From the NCBI GenBank assembly GCA_036703255.1, contig DATNPL010000030.1:1-64000 (forward strand): a DNA stretch of 64,000 nt. The letters are read 5' to 3'. Both the position numbers and the translations under genes were made by a program. Each line of letters opens with the position of its first letter. Positions within the stretch are counted from its first letter, which is position 1. The notes under the pieces were generated by a model. That model saw only the letters and a list, made by a program, of their open reading frames with translations. It made no database searches and was not told where the DNA came from. Below are positions 26,270-34,917 of this stretch, piece after piece. Source of the stretch: Drouetiella sp036703255. GTDB taxonomy: Bacteria > Cyanobacteriota > Cyanobacteriia > Elainellales > Elainellaceae.

Positions 26270-27241
26270 CTATAGCTTCATCTGCTGCAAGTGGCTGCGG
26301 GGATCGTAGCTCCGGTTTGCCCGAATTTTCTCGTAGCATTCTCGCTCTAGCGGCGTGGGGTTGGCCGGAGACACGATCGCCACTCGCACGAGCTGATCAC
26401 CCCTCCCCCCTTTGGAATTAAGCCAGCCTTTGCCGCGTAGCCGTAAGGTTTGTCCGGCGCGAATTCCGGCTGGAATATTCATCGTCACGGTGCCATCTGG
26501 GGTAGGCACTTCGACAGAGGCACCCAAAACCGCTTCATCAGGCGCGATCGGCAGTTCGCAAAGCAAGTTATCGCCATCGGACTGGAAGAACGAATGTGGC
26601 TGAACTTCTACCACGAGGTATAAATCACCGCGCTGCTGCCCATAGGCGTTGGGCTGTCCTTTGCCTTTAATCCGAACCCGGCTACCTGGCTTTGCACCCG
26701 CCGGAATTTTGACGGTGATTGTTTCACTGCCCAGGCTCAGACGCTTTTGCACCCCATGAAAAGCTTCAGACAACGTGAGAGACAGGACTGATTCTAAATC
26801 CTGGCCTGCCGATCCCGGATCGCCAAAGCCGCTGCCGTAAGCGCCTCCAGGGCTGGGACGATAGCTATAGCCGCGTGTCCCCCCTGGGGCAGTGGTATTG
26901 AAGCGACCCAACAGCTCATTGATGAATTCATCAAAGTTGCCATACTGGCTAAAGTCAAAGCCGCCAAAGTCGGCTCCTCCTGGCGTGCCAGACGGATAGC
27001 TGCCTGCCTGCTTCCAGTACTGACCAAACTGGTCGTATTTTTTACGTTTGTCTGCGTCTGACAACACTTCGTAAGCTTCGGTGACTTCTTTAAACTTCGC
27101 TTCTGCCAGCTTGTCATTCGGATTGACGTCAGGGTGATATTTGCGCGCCAGCTTGCGGTACGCCTGCTTAATATCATCTGCACTCGCCGCTTTGCTCACG
27201 CCCAAGGTGGCATAGTAGTCTCTGAAATCGGTCGCAGCCAT
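26270..27241 (-). CDS. DnaJ-type co-chaperone without zinc finger (CbpA-like)
   Basis: 323 residues from the ATG at 27241. J domain at 5-70 (DYYATLGVSKAASADDIKQA, with the HPD motif in KYHPDVNP), a Gly/Ser/Tyr-rich linker (about 80-150), and the two-part DnaJ C-terminal domain (LSLGSETITVKIPAGAKPGS; LRLRGKGWLNSKGGRGD). The CxxCxGxG zinc-binding repeats are absent, so this is a class B J protein. It stimulates Hsp70 ATPase and delivers substrates. No dnaK nearby. Confidence 0.93.
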   Translation of the reverse strand: MAATDFRDYYATLGVSKAASADDIKQAYRKLARKYHPDVNPNDKLAEAKFKEVTEAYEVLSDADKRKKYDQFGQYWKQAGSYPSGTPGGADFGGFDFSQYGNFDEFINELLGRFNTTAPGGTRGYSYRPSPGGAYGSGFGDPGSAGQDLESVLSLTLSEAFHGVQKRLSLGSETITVKIPAGAKPGSRVRIKGKGQPNAYGQQRGDLYLVVEVQPHSFFQSDGDNLLCELPIAPDEAVLGASVEVPTPDGTVTMNIPAGIRAGQTLRLRGKGWLNSKGGRGDQLVRVAIVSPANPTPLERECYEKIRANRSYDPRSHLQQMKL

Positions 27242-27401
27242 CAACCTAAATTCCTATAACAGTTTGCATAGTCTTTATATCCTTTATCCCTACGCTACCA
27301 AGAGTTTCCTAAAGGTGAGGTTCGGTTGAAGGTAAAGACATAGAGAAATTCCCGTACTGGGTTCTCTCTCCAGAGCCATTTGCCCTGTTTCGACCCTGAT
27401 T

Positions 27402-27965
27402 CTAGCCTTTCTCTCTGTCGCTGTGATGAGATTGCCTAGAGATGCCACAACGCTGTAAGGAGTCTAGTCCGTCACTGAGGCTGGGAGGAGCGCCTCTTAA
27501 CTGGCGATCCATCCGCAAAATGACCGCCTCAGGCACTTGGCGACTGCGCTGACGATTGCGCTCTAAGCAGATAGACAATGGTGTATCGAGCCAGATGCCC
27601 GTAATTTGACGAAACCCGATCGCCCGAATCTGAGCGATCGCCTCTCGACGGTTTTTACGACGGACGTTAGTGGCATCATAGATAGCGGTAGGCTGGTCGC
27701 CAACAGGGCGTCGCTGTACTGCCCGCTGAAACTGAAGCTGAAGTTCTTGCTGGATCAACCGCCACGAACCCTGAATTGCCTCATCGCCAAACAGATGGGT
27801 GCGGATGGCATCTGTGGAGATGAGCGATCGCTCAGGATGGGCTTGCAGAAGTTTTTGTGCCAAAAAAGACTTGCCGCTTCCTGGCAAGCCAATTAAAAAG
27901 ATCAAGTGGGGAGCGGCGGCTCTTTTTAAGCCAGCCGCTGAAACAGCCAAGGATGCTGATGGCAA
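27402..27965 (-). CDS. P-loop kinase-like ATPase (AAA_33)
   Basis: About 187 residues. Walker A is LIGLPGSGKSFLAQKL, followed by STDAIRTHLFGDE, YDATNVRRKNR and a Walker-B-like strand (GIWLDTPLSICLERNRQRSR), the layout of small polynucleotide- or zeta-like kinases of the AAA_33 group. Substrate unknown. The frame opens with TTG at 27965, 28 bp after the glgC stop on the same strand, and the two are probably co-transcribed. A non-ATG start a few codons upstream cannot be excluded. Confidence 0.8.
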   Translation of the reverse strand: MPSASLAVSAAGLKRAAAPHLIFLIGLPGSGKSFLAQKLLQAHPERSLISTDAIRTHLFGDEAIQGSWRLIQQELQLQFQRAVQRRPVGDQPTAIYDATNVRRKNRREAIAQIRAIGFRQITGIWLDTPLSICLERNRQRSRQVPEAVILRMDRQLRGAPPSLSDGLDSLQRCGISRQSHHSDREKG

Positions 27966-27993
27966 ACTGATTGGCGAACTGATGGCAATGCTC

Positions 27994-29283
27994 CTAAATC
28001 ACCATGCCATCTGGGATGGTGGCATTTTTCAACGTCACCACAATACCGCTGCGGATGTGGAACCCTAGCTCTTCTCGCTGTGCCTCTTCCACCCGGTCTT
28101 TGTTGATGATTTGCACATCGCGACCGATCCGCCCATTTTTGTCGATGATGGCACGACGGATAGTGGTGTTGGCTCCAATACCAAGTGGAACCGCACCGCG
28201 ATCGAGATCGGCCTGCCGTTCATCTAAAGGCTGATAGAAATCGGCACCCATAATCAGCGCGTCTTGAATGGTGCAACCTGCCTCAATCCGGCTGCGGATG
28301 CCCAATACAGAATGATGAATTTGGCAATTCTTGAGAATGCAGCCATCGCCAATCATCGCATCTGTAACGGTGCAGTTTTGCATCTTTGTGGGCGGCAGAG
28401 AGCGACCTCTCGTGTAGATCGGCGCATTGTCTTCATAGAAGCTAAAAGCAGGCTGAGGCTGCTGAGTTAGCGCCAGATTTGCATCATAAAAAGCTTCGAT
28501 CGTCCCAATGTCTTCCCAGTATCCGTTGTAAAGAAACGCCTGAATATTGTGGCTTGCTGCCGCAGGTGGAATAATTTCTTTGGCAAAATCCGTCTGTTCA
28601 GGATATTTCTTTAGCAGCTCTGTTAGCACCTCTGCCTTAAAGACATAGATGCCCATAGAGGCAATGTAGGGATTGAGCAGAGCCTGTTCAGGCGTTAGCC
28701 CCAGACGGGTCGTATCAACACGCATCTGTCTCAAAGCGTCACCCTTGGGCTTTTCGCTGAAATCTACGATGCGCTCTGTGTCGTCCATTTTCATCACGCC
28801 GAAGTCTGATGCGCGCTTGTCATCCATCGGCAGCACAGAAATCGTGATGTCTGCATTGGTTTCGCGGTGGCGGGCAACAAACTTGCCGTAATCCATGCGA
28901 TAGAGATGATCGCCGGACAGAATTAAGTACTCCGTCGCCTTCCATTCTTGAAACAGCCACATATATTGACGGACAGCATCGGCCGTGCCCTGAAACCAGT
29001 TAGGGTTTTCTGGGGTTTGCTGCGCGGCTAAGACTTCTACAAATCCTTCGTTGAAGGCTGAAAAGTTGTAAGTCCGAGTCAAGTGACGATTGAGTGAGGC
29101 AGAATTAAACTGAGTCAACACATAGATTTTGTAAATCTCTGAGTTGATGCAGTTACTCACTGGAATGTCAATTAATCGATACTTTCCTGCTAAAGGCACA
29201 GCAGGTTTTGCGCGCAGTTTGGTCAACGGGTACAGCCGGGTGCCCGCACCGCCTCCCAGAATAATGGCTAAGACTCTTTTCAC
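27994..29283 (-). CDS. glgC: glucose-1-phosphate adenylyltransferase
   Basis: 429 residues, full length for the cyanobacterial enzyme. The nucleotide-binding start ILGGGAGTRLYPLTKLRAKP, the catalytic ILSGDHLYRMDY and the sugar-phosphate site FAKEIIP are all present, with a left-handed beta-helix at the C-terminus. It makes ADP-glucose from ATP and glucose-1-phosphate, the committed step of glycogen synthesis, and is usually activated by 3-phosphoglycerate. ATG at 29283. Confidence 0.98.
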   Translation of the reverse strand: MKRVLAIILGGGAGTRLYPLTKLRAKPAVPLAGKYRLIDIPVSNCINSEIYKIYVLTQFNSASLNRHLTRTYNFSAFNEGFVEVLAAQQTPENPNWFQGTADAVRQYMWLFQEWKATEYLILSGDHLYRMDYGKFVARHRETNADITISVLPMDDKRASDFGVMKMDDTERIVDFSEKPKGDALRQMRVDTTRLGLTPEQALLNPYIASMGIYVFKAEVLTELLKKYPEQTDFAKEIIPPAAASHNIQAFLYNGYWEDIGTIEAFYDANLALTQQPQPAFSFYEDNAPIYTRGRSLPPTKMQNCTVTDAMIGDGCILKNCQIHHSVLGIRSRIEAGCTIQDALIMGADFYQPLDERQADLDRGAVPLGIGANTTIRRAIIDKNGRIGRDVQIINKDRVEEAQREELGFHIRSGIVVTLKNATIPDGMVI

Positions 29284-29568
29284 AATGACCTCTTAACTGC
29301 TTCTTAACAACCAATCAACTCCCATACCCAGTGTCTGATTGTCGGTCGAAGTTGGCAATAGCCAGAAGGAAGAAGATTTGCAACAGAGTGATAAGAGTGT
29401 GGGCTAGGGATCAGGGGTTAGAGCCTAGTGATCGGGTCATTTTGGAGTATTGCCCGGTAATGCTAGACAAGTAATGCTAGACCAAGAGTTCGCGCACAAG
29501 CCCTTGCTATTGCTCTAATGACATTACTCTGAGAGACGATGCGAAAAAGAGCCAGACATAGAAAACCT

Positions 29569-29778
29569 ATGACAGAAGATTCCTCTCAAAGTCCTTCTCA
29601 ATTGAGTTCTGAAGAATGGTATGAATGGCAGCGGCGGATTGAGGAAGCGAATCGCTGCAATATCTGGTGCCATTGCCGAGACTGCGATCGCGAATGGATT
29701 GCTTCTGCAAATGTCTCTTGCCCATGCGGCAGCCGCAATGTGGAGCATATTCCTTGCTGGCAGTTTCCAGATGATTAG
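29569..29778 (+). CDS. small zinc-ribbon-like protein
   Basis: About 69 residues from the ATG at 29569 (MTEDSSQSPSQLSSEEW). Four or more cysteines in paired arrangement (WCHCRDCDREW, then CPCGSRNVEHIPCW) suggest a zinc ribbon. The helix before them (EEWYEWQRRIEEANRC) is charged. The family is not recognised; comparable short proteins are common in cyanobacteria. The frame is open ten codons upstream to 29539. Confidence 0.65.
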   Translation: MTEDSSQSPSQLSSEEWYEWQRRIEEANRCNIWCHCRDCDREWIASANVSCPCGSRNVEHIPCWQFPDD

Positions 29779-29904
29779 GCTTCCAGATAATTAAGTCGCC
29801 GTCCGTTGGGTAAGTTTTAGACCCCTCTTGAGGAAACCGATCGCCTCCTCTTGTAGTCGCTACTATTGGAGTAGGGTGTGCTTCTCAAGTCCCTAAAACG
29901 ACAA

Positions 29905-30420
29905 ATGAAACCTCAAAGCGTGGCGATCGCGATCGCCCTGGTTGCTGGAATTACCGCAGGTGGACTGTACGGGATTAAAGTCGCGACTCAGAAAAGTCGC
30001 ATTCAAGCCCTGTTAGAAACGGGTCAATGTTTGGGCTGTGACTTAAAGGGCGCAGATCTGGCAAGGCTAGATCTACAAAGAGCAAACTTATCTGAGGCCA
30101 ACCTCGAAGGCGCAGATTTGCAGGGAGCCAGTTTAGGAAACGCCAACCTTCAGCGTGCCAACTTACGCAATGCCAACCTCGAAGGCGCAGATCTAGGCTG
30201 CAAGGGCTTCAGCTTTAGCGTTCGGGCAGATGGTACCTCAAATTTTGGGTTTCAGGTCGATCGCGCCCCCGTTTCTCCTTCACCCCATGCACCCGTAGGT
30301 ATGAATCTGAATACCTCAGACAATGGAGCTACCGTGAACCTTAATTTTGGCGGCTGCCCCGACCTCACGGGTGCAACTTTGCAGGGCGCTAAAATGCCAG
30401 ATGGCTCTATTCATCCTTGA
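29905..30420 (+). CDS. membrane-anchored pentapeptide-repeat protein
   Basis: About 171 residues from the ATG at 29905. A GTG at 29878 is also possible. One N-terminal TM segment (VAIAIALVAGITAGGLYGI) is followed by CxxC (CLGCDLKGADL) and about ten A(D/N)LXX pentapeptides forming a right-handed beta-helix. A different insert of ~50 residues (SVRADGTSNFGFQVDR onwards) interrupts before a last repeat (CPDLTGATLQGAKMPDG). Function unknown, probably an extracytoplasmic scaffold. Two hairpins follow the stop. Confidence 0.85.
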   Translation: MKPQSVAIAIALVAGITAGGLYGIKVATQKSRIQALLETGQCLGCDLKGADLARLDLQRANLSEANLEGADLQGASLGNANLQRANLRNANLEGADLGCKGFSFSVRADGTSNFGFQVDRAPVSPSPHAPVGMNLNTSDNGATVNLNFGGCPDLTGATLQGAKMPDGSIHP

Positions 30421-30449
30421 ATCGCAGATAGGCTACTTTAACTCAAAAC

Positions 30450-30482
30450 TTTTTTGCGGCGCGCTTTACGCGCCGCAAAAAA
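30450..30482. repeat. 14-bp hairpin with T-first polarity
   Basis: TTTTTTGCGGCGCG pairs exactly with CGCGCCGCAAAAAA around CTTTA. The T run comes before the GC stem and the A run after it, opposite to an intrinsic terminator. Confidence 0.75.
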
Positions 30483-30530
30483 ATCCCTGGTTCTCACCTC
30501 GCTGTCTACAGCATTTGGTTCTTTAAAATA

Positions 30531-30574
30531 AACGAGAGGGCACTGAAGTCTAGACTTCAGCACCCTCTCGTTTT
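30531..30574. terminator. bidirectional terminator
   Basis: AACGAGAGGG pairs with CCCTCTCGTT outside an inner CTGAAGTC/GACTTCAG stem, and T and A runs are in canonical positions. It lies between the convergent pentapeptide-repeat (plus) and fasciclin (minus) genes. Confidence 0.8.
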
Positions 30575-30701
30575 ATAACTCTAGCTTTATAACCCTATCC
30601 TGAAAACGCTGAATTCATAGCGTTATCCCTACAGTTGCGAACCTACAGAGTTCTGGACTGGCAGCGTTTTCAGGTGAGAGAGCAAACCAACAGAGGACAA
30701 A

Positions 30702-31706
30702 CTATTGCAGTTGCAGATCGGGGGGTAACAGCACCTTGTCGATCGCATGGATTACGCCATTGCGGGTCACGATATCGGCCTGAGTCACCGTTGCACCAGA
30801 AACGGTAACGGTACCAGAGCTGTTAGCGATCGACACATTTGAACCCTCGGCCGTGTTGACGTCACCAGGCTGGATAGCATTGGAGGTCAAGTTACCTTGC
30901 ACCACATGGTAGGTCAAGATCTGGCGTAGAGCCTGACGGTTCTCAGGCAGCAATAGCTGTCTCAAAGCTTCAGGGGGCAGTTCTGCAAAAGCTTCATTGG
31001 TAGGCGCAAAGACCGTAATGGGTTCATTGCCTTCAAAAGCGCCTTCTAGACCTGCGGCCTTGATAGCAGCATCTAACGTGCTGAAGTCAGCATTGCCACT
31101 CACGACTTGCCCTAAGCTCTGGCTACGGGTATCAACGGATTGCGTTGTGCCAGACTCAGGTACACGAACAGCTCCATCTCGCTCGGTTTCGCTGCTGTTT
31201 ACCGGAGTATTGTTCACCGGAGCATCACTGCTCATGCCACCCGCCATGTAGTCCGAAGAAGTCTCGGCTGTGTTGGCAGAGCTAGACATAGATTCCATAG
31301 GACGGCTAGTTATGCCGAAGCCTGTACCACTATAGTCACTCAGGTTTACGCCTGGAGCTACAATTGCACCGCCTCGCTCGGTGACATAGTAGTTCGCAGA
31401 CGAGACTGGGTTAGTTTTATACAGACTGCGCTGAGCTTCTACATCATAGCTAGAAGTTCCGTAGTCAGGAGTCATAGAACCCTGTGGGTCAACGCTGTCA
31501 CCCTCAGATGCAGGAGCAACCCCAGGGGTAGCTTCTACAGGAGTGCCTTCTACGTTGTTACCTTCTACATCGCTAACGGGTGCGCCTGTCGAGTCGGTTG
31601 GTTCGGCTGCGCTGCTTGAGCTGGGTGCGGTGGCGATCGCCCCAACTAGTCCCAGGCTCATTAGCCCTAGCAGAACTTTAGTTGAAAATTTGCTTCTCTG
31701 AAGCAT
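30702..31706 (-). CDS. secreted fasciclin-domain protein
   Basis: 334 residues. A signal peptide (KVLLGLMSLGLVGAIATA) is followed by a ~170-residue low-complexity region rich in Ser, Thr, Gly and Pro, then a C-terminal fasciclin (FAS1) domain from VVSGNADFSTLDAAIKAAGL to GVIHAIDKVLLPP. FAS1 domains mediate adhesion in matrix and surface proteins. An AGGAGG Shine-Dalgarno precedes the ATG. The leader closely resembles that of the next gene (32799), suggesting duplication, and short TER-x-GA-type phrases recur in both linkers. No wall-anchoring signal seen. Confidence 0.9.
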   Translation of the reverse strand: MLQRSKFSTKVLLGLMSLGLVGAIATAPSSSSAAEPTDSTGAPVSDVEGNNVEGTPVEATPGVAPASEGDSVDPQGSMTPDYGTSSYDVEAQRSLYKTNPVSSANYYVTERGGAIVAPGVNLSDYSGTGFGITSRPMESMSSSANTAETSSDYMAGGMSSDAPVNNTPVNSSETERDGAVRVPESGTTQSVDTRSQSLGQVVSGNADFSTLDAAIKAAGLEGAFEGNEPITVFAPTNEAFAELPPEALRQLLLPENRQALRQILTYHVVQGNLTSNAIQPGDVNTAEGSNVSIANSSGTVTVSGATVTQADIVTRNGVIHAIDKVLLPPDLQLQ

Positions 31707-32001
31707 ATGGAACCTCCTAAACTGTTAAACCAAATTTGTTAAGCAGGCTTCATCAACTTTTGTGAATTACCCGACTGTTACCAGCTTAGGAAAGACACAA
31801 GAGCTTGGCGTCAACCAGTTGGAAGAGATTGGTCATCTGAAAAATCTGTCTCAGGGATAGTTAGAGATGCATAAATCTTGGCAAAAAACAGAGTTGCACG
31901 ATACAAATGCGATCGCTTAGCCCTATCCCTGAATCAACACTGATTCCAATCATCATTCCAGCTGTGAGCCAGGTTGTTGTCGCCAGCAAACAACGGGTTA
32001 A

Positions 32002-32799
32002 TTACCGAACAGTACAAGACATGTTCGTTCCAGAAGACGAACCCAGAGAAGATCCTGTTCCCGCATCGCTAGGAATTGAACTTGCGGGAGGGAGGCTGCC
32101 TGGAGTAGGTTGACTCATCGCTCCACCCATAGACCCAGACGTTGAGCCTACCCTATCTGACGAGGTGCCCATCGAAGAGGAAGTTCCTGGAGTACAGCTA
32201 TTGCTGCCATCCGTACTGCCAGATCCATTGGGGTCATTCTCGATCGCATCGGCTGGGGTGCGTGGCGCACTCTCCCGCTCGGTACCGCTAGGCTGAGGCT
32301 GCGTCACAGGCAGGTCGCTAGGGGTGCCCGTGCTGGGGGCTTCTGAAGCGCTTGGTAGTTGAGAAGAAGGGGACATAGGAGTATTTTCGTTCTCGATCGC
32401 ATCGGCTGGGGTGCGCGGTGCGCTCTCCCGTTCGGTACCGCCAGGCTGAGGCTCTGTTACAGGCAGGTCGTTAGGGGTGCCTGAAGTGGGGATCTGGGAA
32501 GAGTTAGGAGCCTGAGAGCCGGGAGTCATCGGCTTACTCTCATTCTCGATCGCATCGGCTGGGGTGCGTGGCGCACTCTCCCGTTCGGTACCGCCAGACT
32601 GAGGCTCCGTTACAGGCAGATCGCTAGGTGTTTGAGAACTAGGTGTTTGAGAACTGGGCAATTGTGAAGCAGGACTACCTGTCGAACTTGAGGAAGGAGA
32701 GGCATGACCGACTAGGGGGGCGGCTGCGATCGTGCCAGCAAATCCTAGACTCATTAACCCGACGAGCATTTTATTTGAGAATTTATTTCTGTGAAACAT
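32002..32799 (-). CDS. secreted low-complexity protein with 51-residue tandem repeats
   Basis: About 265 residues from the ATG at 32799, which has a perfect GGAGG six bases upstream. The frame is open 27 codons further but without a ribosome site. Signal peptide LVGLMSLGFAGTIAAAP, then a Ser/Pro/Thr/Glu-rich chain containing three tandem 51-residue units, each with DLPVTEPQ-type and GTERESAPRTPADAIEN phrases, then a Ser/Gly-rich tail. No folded domain is recognised. The leader is paralogous to that of the adjacent fasciclin gene, so both may be outer-layer or matrix proteins. Repeats at the DNA level recur every 153 bp (anchors 32241, 32394, 32547). Confidence 0.75.
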   Translation of the reverse strand: MFHRNKFSNKMLVGLMSLGFAGTIAAAPLVGHASPSSSSTGSPASQLPSSQTPSSQTPSDLPVTEPQSGGTERESAPRTPADAIENESKPMTPGSQAPNSSQIPTSGTPNDLPVTEPQPGGTERESAPRTPADAIENENTPMSPSSQLPSASEAPSTGTPSDLPVTQPQPSGTERESAPRTPADAIENDPNGSGSTDGSNSCTPGTSSSMGTSSDRVGSTSGSMGGAMSQPTPGSLPPASSIPSDAGTGSSLGSSSGTNMSCTVR

Positions 32800-33042
32800 G
32801 GAAACCTCCGAGTGTGCGCCGCAATCTTTACAAAAGATCACTTTCAACAGCGTAGGATTGGGCAGTGACTCTGCCTTCAATCAAGGGAGGGAGATTGCCA
32901 GCTTGCTAAATCCCTCGGAGGTGAGGAGAAGCATCTGCCAGAAATCCTGATCTCAGTCGTCAAGCCCAACCTCCCTGCTTCCCCCGCGATCCCCAAGCGT
33001 CCTATAGTGGAGGGGCTGTTGAATACTATTTATTAGCCCACC

Positions 33043-34221
33043 GTGAAAGCAATCACTCTGCTCGGCTCCACTGGCTCGATCGGCACACAGACTTTGGATA
33101 TTGCGGCTCAGTATCCCGATCAGTTTCGGATTGTCGGTCTAGCGACGCGGAGCAATGTGGCATTGCTAGCGCAGCAGATTCGTCAGTTTCGCCCACAAAT
33201 TGCTGCTATTTGCGATCCGGCATTGCTGCCGGGTTTGCGGGAGGCGATCGCCGATCTTAACCCTCAGCCGATTTTGCTGGCAGGTGAAGAGGGCGTGGTC
33301 GAAGTGGCGCGCTATGGCGATTCGGAAGTGGTGGTGACGGGCATTGTCGGCTGCGCGGGTCTGCTGCCGACGATCGCTGCTATTCAAGCCGGAAAAGACA
33401 TCGCCTTAGCCAACAAAGAAACTCTGATTGCAGGGGGTGCGGTAGTGCTGCCCTTGGTCAAACAGCATGGCGTCAAGCTGCTGCCCGCCGACTCCGAGCA
33501 TTCTGCTATTTTTCAGTGTCTTCAGGGCGTACCAGACAAAGGGCTACGGCGAATTTTGCTAACGGCATCGGGCGGCTCATTCCGAGACTTGCCCGTCGAA
33601 AAGCTGGCAGAAGTTACTGTTGCTGATGCCCTCAAGCATCCCAATTGGTCGATGGGGCGCAAAATCACGATCGATTCCGCCACGCTGATGAACAAGGGGC
33701 TGGAAGTGATTGAGGCACACTATTTGTTTGGCATGGATTATGACCAGATTGATATCGTGATCCATCCCCAAAGCATCATCCACTCCATGATTGAGCTGCA
33801 AGATACCTCGGTGCTGGCGCAGCTCGGCTGGGCAGATATGCGGCTGCCCTTGCTCTATGCCCTGTCCTATCCCGATCGCCTTGCCACCAACTGGGAGCCG
33901 CTCGATCTGGTGAAAGTGGGCAGCCTCACCTTCCGGGAGCCAGATCATGAGAAATATCCCTGCATGCAGCTGGCGTATGCTGCCGGACGGGCGGGTGGTT
34001 CGATGCCAGCAGTGCTGAACGCCGCCAATGAGCAGGTGGTGGAACTGTTCCTAGAGGAAAAAATTGGCTTCTTAGATATTCCCAAGCTGATTGAAAAGGT
34101 GTGCGATCGCCACCGAGCGGATCACAGCACCCAGCCAACGCTAGAAGACATTCTGGCGGCGGATCAGTGGGCGAGGCAGGAGGTGATCAACGCTATGGCT
34201 AGCCCTGTTGTTTTGGCTTAG
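33043..34221 (+). CDS. dxr: 1-deoxy-D-xylulose-5-phosphate reductoisomerase
   Basis: 392 residues, full length. The NADPH site ITLLGSTGSIGTQTLDI starts the protein; ANKETLIAGG, PADSEHSAIFQCLQG and the metal/substrate motif KITIDSATLMNKGLEVIEAH are intact. It converts DXP to MEP in the non-mevalonate isoprenoid pathway that feeds carotenoids, phytol and quinones. The start is GTG at 33043. Single gene. Confidence 0.98.
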   Translation: MKAITLLGSTGSIGTQTLDIAAQYPDQFRIVGLATRSNVALLAQQIRQFRPQIAAICDPALLPGLREAIADLNPQPILLAGEEGVVEVARYGDSEVVVTGIVGCAGLLPTIAAIQAGKDIALANKETLIAGGAVVLPLVKQHGVKLLPADSEHSAIFQCLQGVPDKGLRRILLTASGGSFRDLPVEKLAEVTVADALKHPNWSMGRKITIDSATLMNKGLEVIEAHYLFGMDYDQIDIVIHPQSIIHSMIELQDTSVLAQLGWADMRLPLLYALSYPDRLATNWEPLDLVKVGSLTFREPDHEKYPCMQLAYAAGRAGGSMPAVLNAANEQVVELFLEEKIGFLDIPKLIEKVCDRHRADHSTQPTLEDILAADQWARQEVINAMASPVVLA

Positions 34222-34419
34222 GTTTGGATCTTTAAGCGATTGGGTTGGAGCAGGTTTCGCTGCTGATCGGTTTGATGCAAAGATTTTGACCAAACCTGCC
34301 CTGACGCTAGGTTCGTTCACCCTCGATCCTGCGCCTATCTTTTGACTTCAGTTAGACAGCTTTATTAGAATCAAGTAAACTTTTATTACAAGCTTTATTA
34401 CAACCCTACGGAAACTTTT

Positions 34420-34848
34420 ATGGCAGCCAACCCTGGATTCGGAAAACCTCGGCCTCAGCCCAAAGCCTCAAAGCGATCGCAGGAGCGGGCTGTCGCTTCT
34501 ACCAAGTACGACAAGATGAAGGCAGATGGGCTGCCAGAATACGAGGTCTATATTCGCATCCAGGATAAAAAGCAGTGGTTTCCGGTGGGTGTGATCTCGG
34601 TACAGCGATCGAGCCAAATCAACGCCGCTATTTTTGACAGCCAAGAGCAGCTTCTGCAAGGCGCATTTCGGATGTTTCCTATCCTCAAGAAAAACCAGAC
34701 CCAGCTTGAATATGGCTATCGCCTGAAGGAATTTAAGGATGAGCCGATCCAGCTAGCGGTAAAACCTGCAACGGGGGCAAAGGGCGCTTGGCAAGGGGCG
34801 ATTGATGGCATCAAAAATCGCTTTGCCGCTCTGACAAAGCGAGGTTAA
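34420..34848 (+). CDS. HHL1-like protein
   Basis: 142 residues. The N-terminus is basic and Pro-rich (GFGKPRPQPKASKRSQER). The conserved part has PEYEVYIRIQDKKQWFPVG, RSSQINAAIFDSQEQLL and LEYGYRLKEF. It resembles plant HHL1 (Hypersensitive to High Light 1), a thylakoid protein involved in photosystem II repair, and its cyanobacterial relatives. No TM is obvious here. A role in PSII maintenance is inferred from the plant family. Stands between dxr and the P450 gene. Confidence 0.8.
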   Translation: MAANPGFGKPRPQPKASKRSQERAVASTKYDKMKADGLPEYEVYIRIQDKKQWFPVGVISVQRSSQINAAIFDSQEQLLQGAFRMFPILKKNQTQLEYGYRLKEFKDEPIQLAVKPATGAKGAWQGAIDGIKNRFAALTKRG

Positions 34849-34917
34849 CGGTGTTGAGATTTTGTGTACAGTAGGCTGACCTCCTGTACGTAAAAAATAA
34901 GCTGCTGCTCCTGCCCT

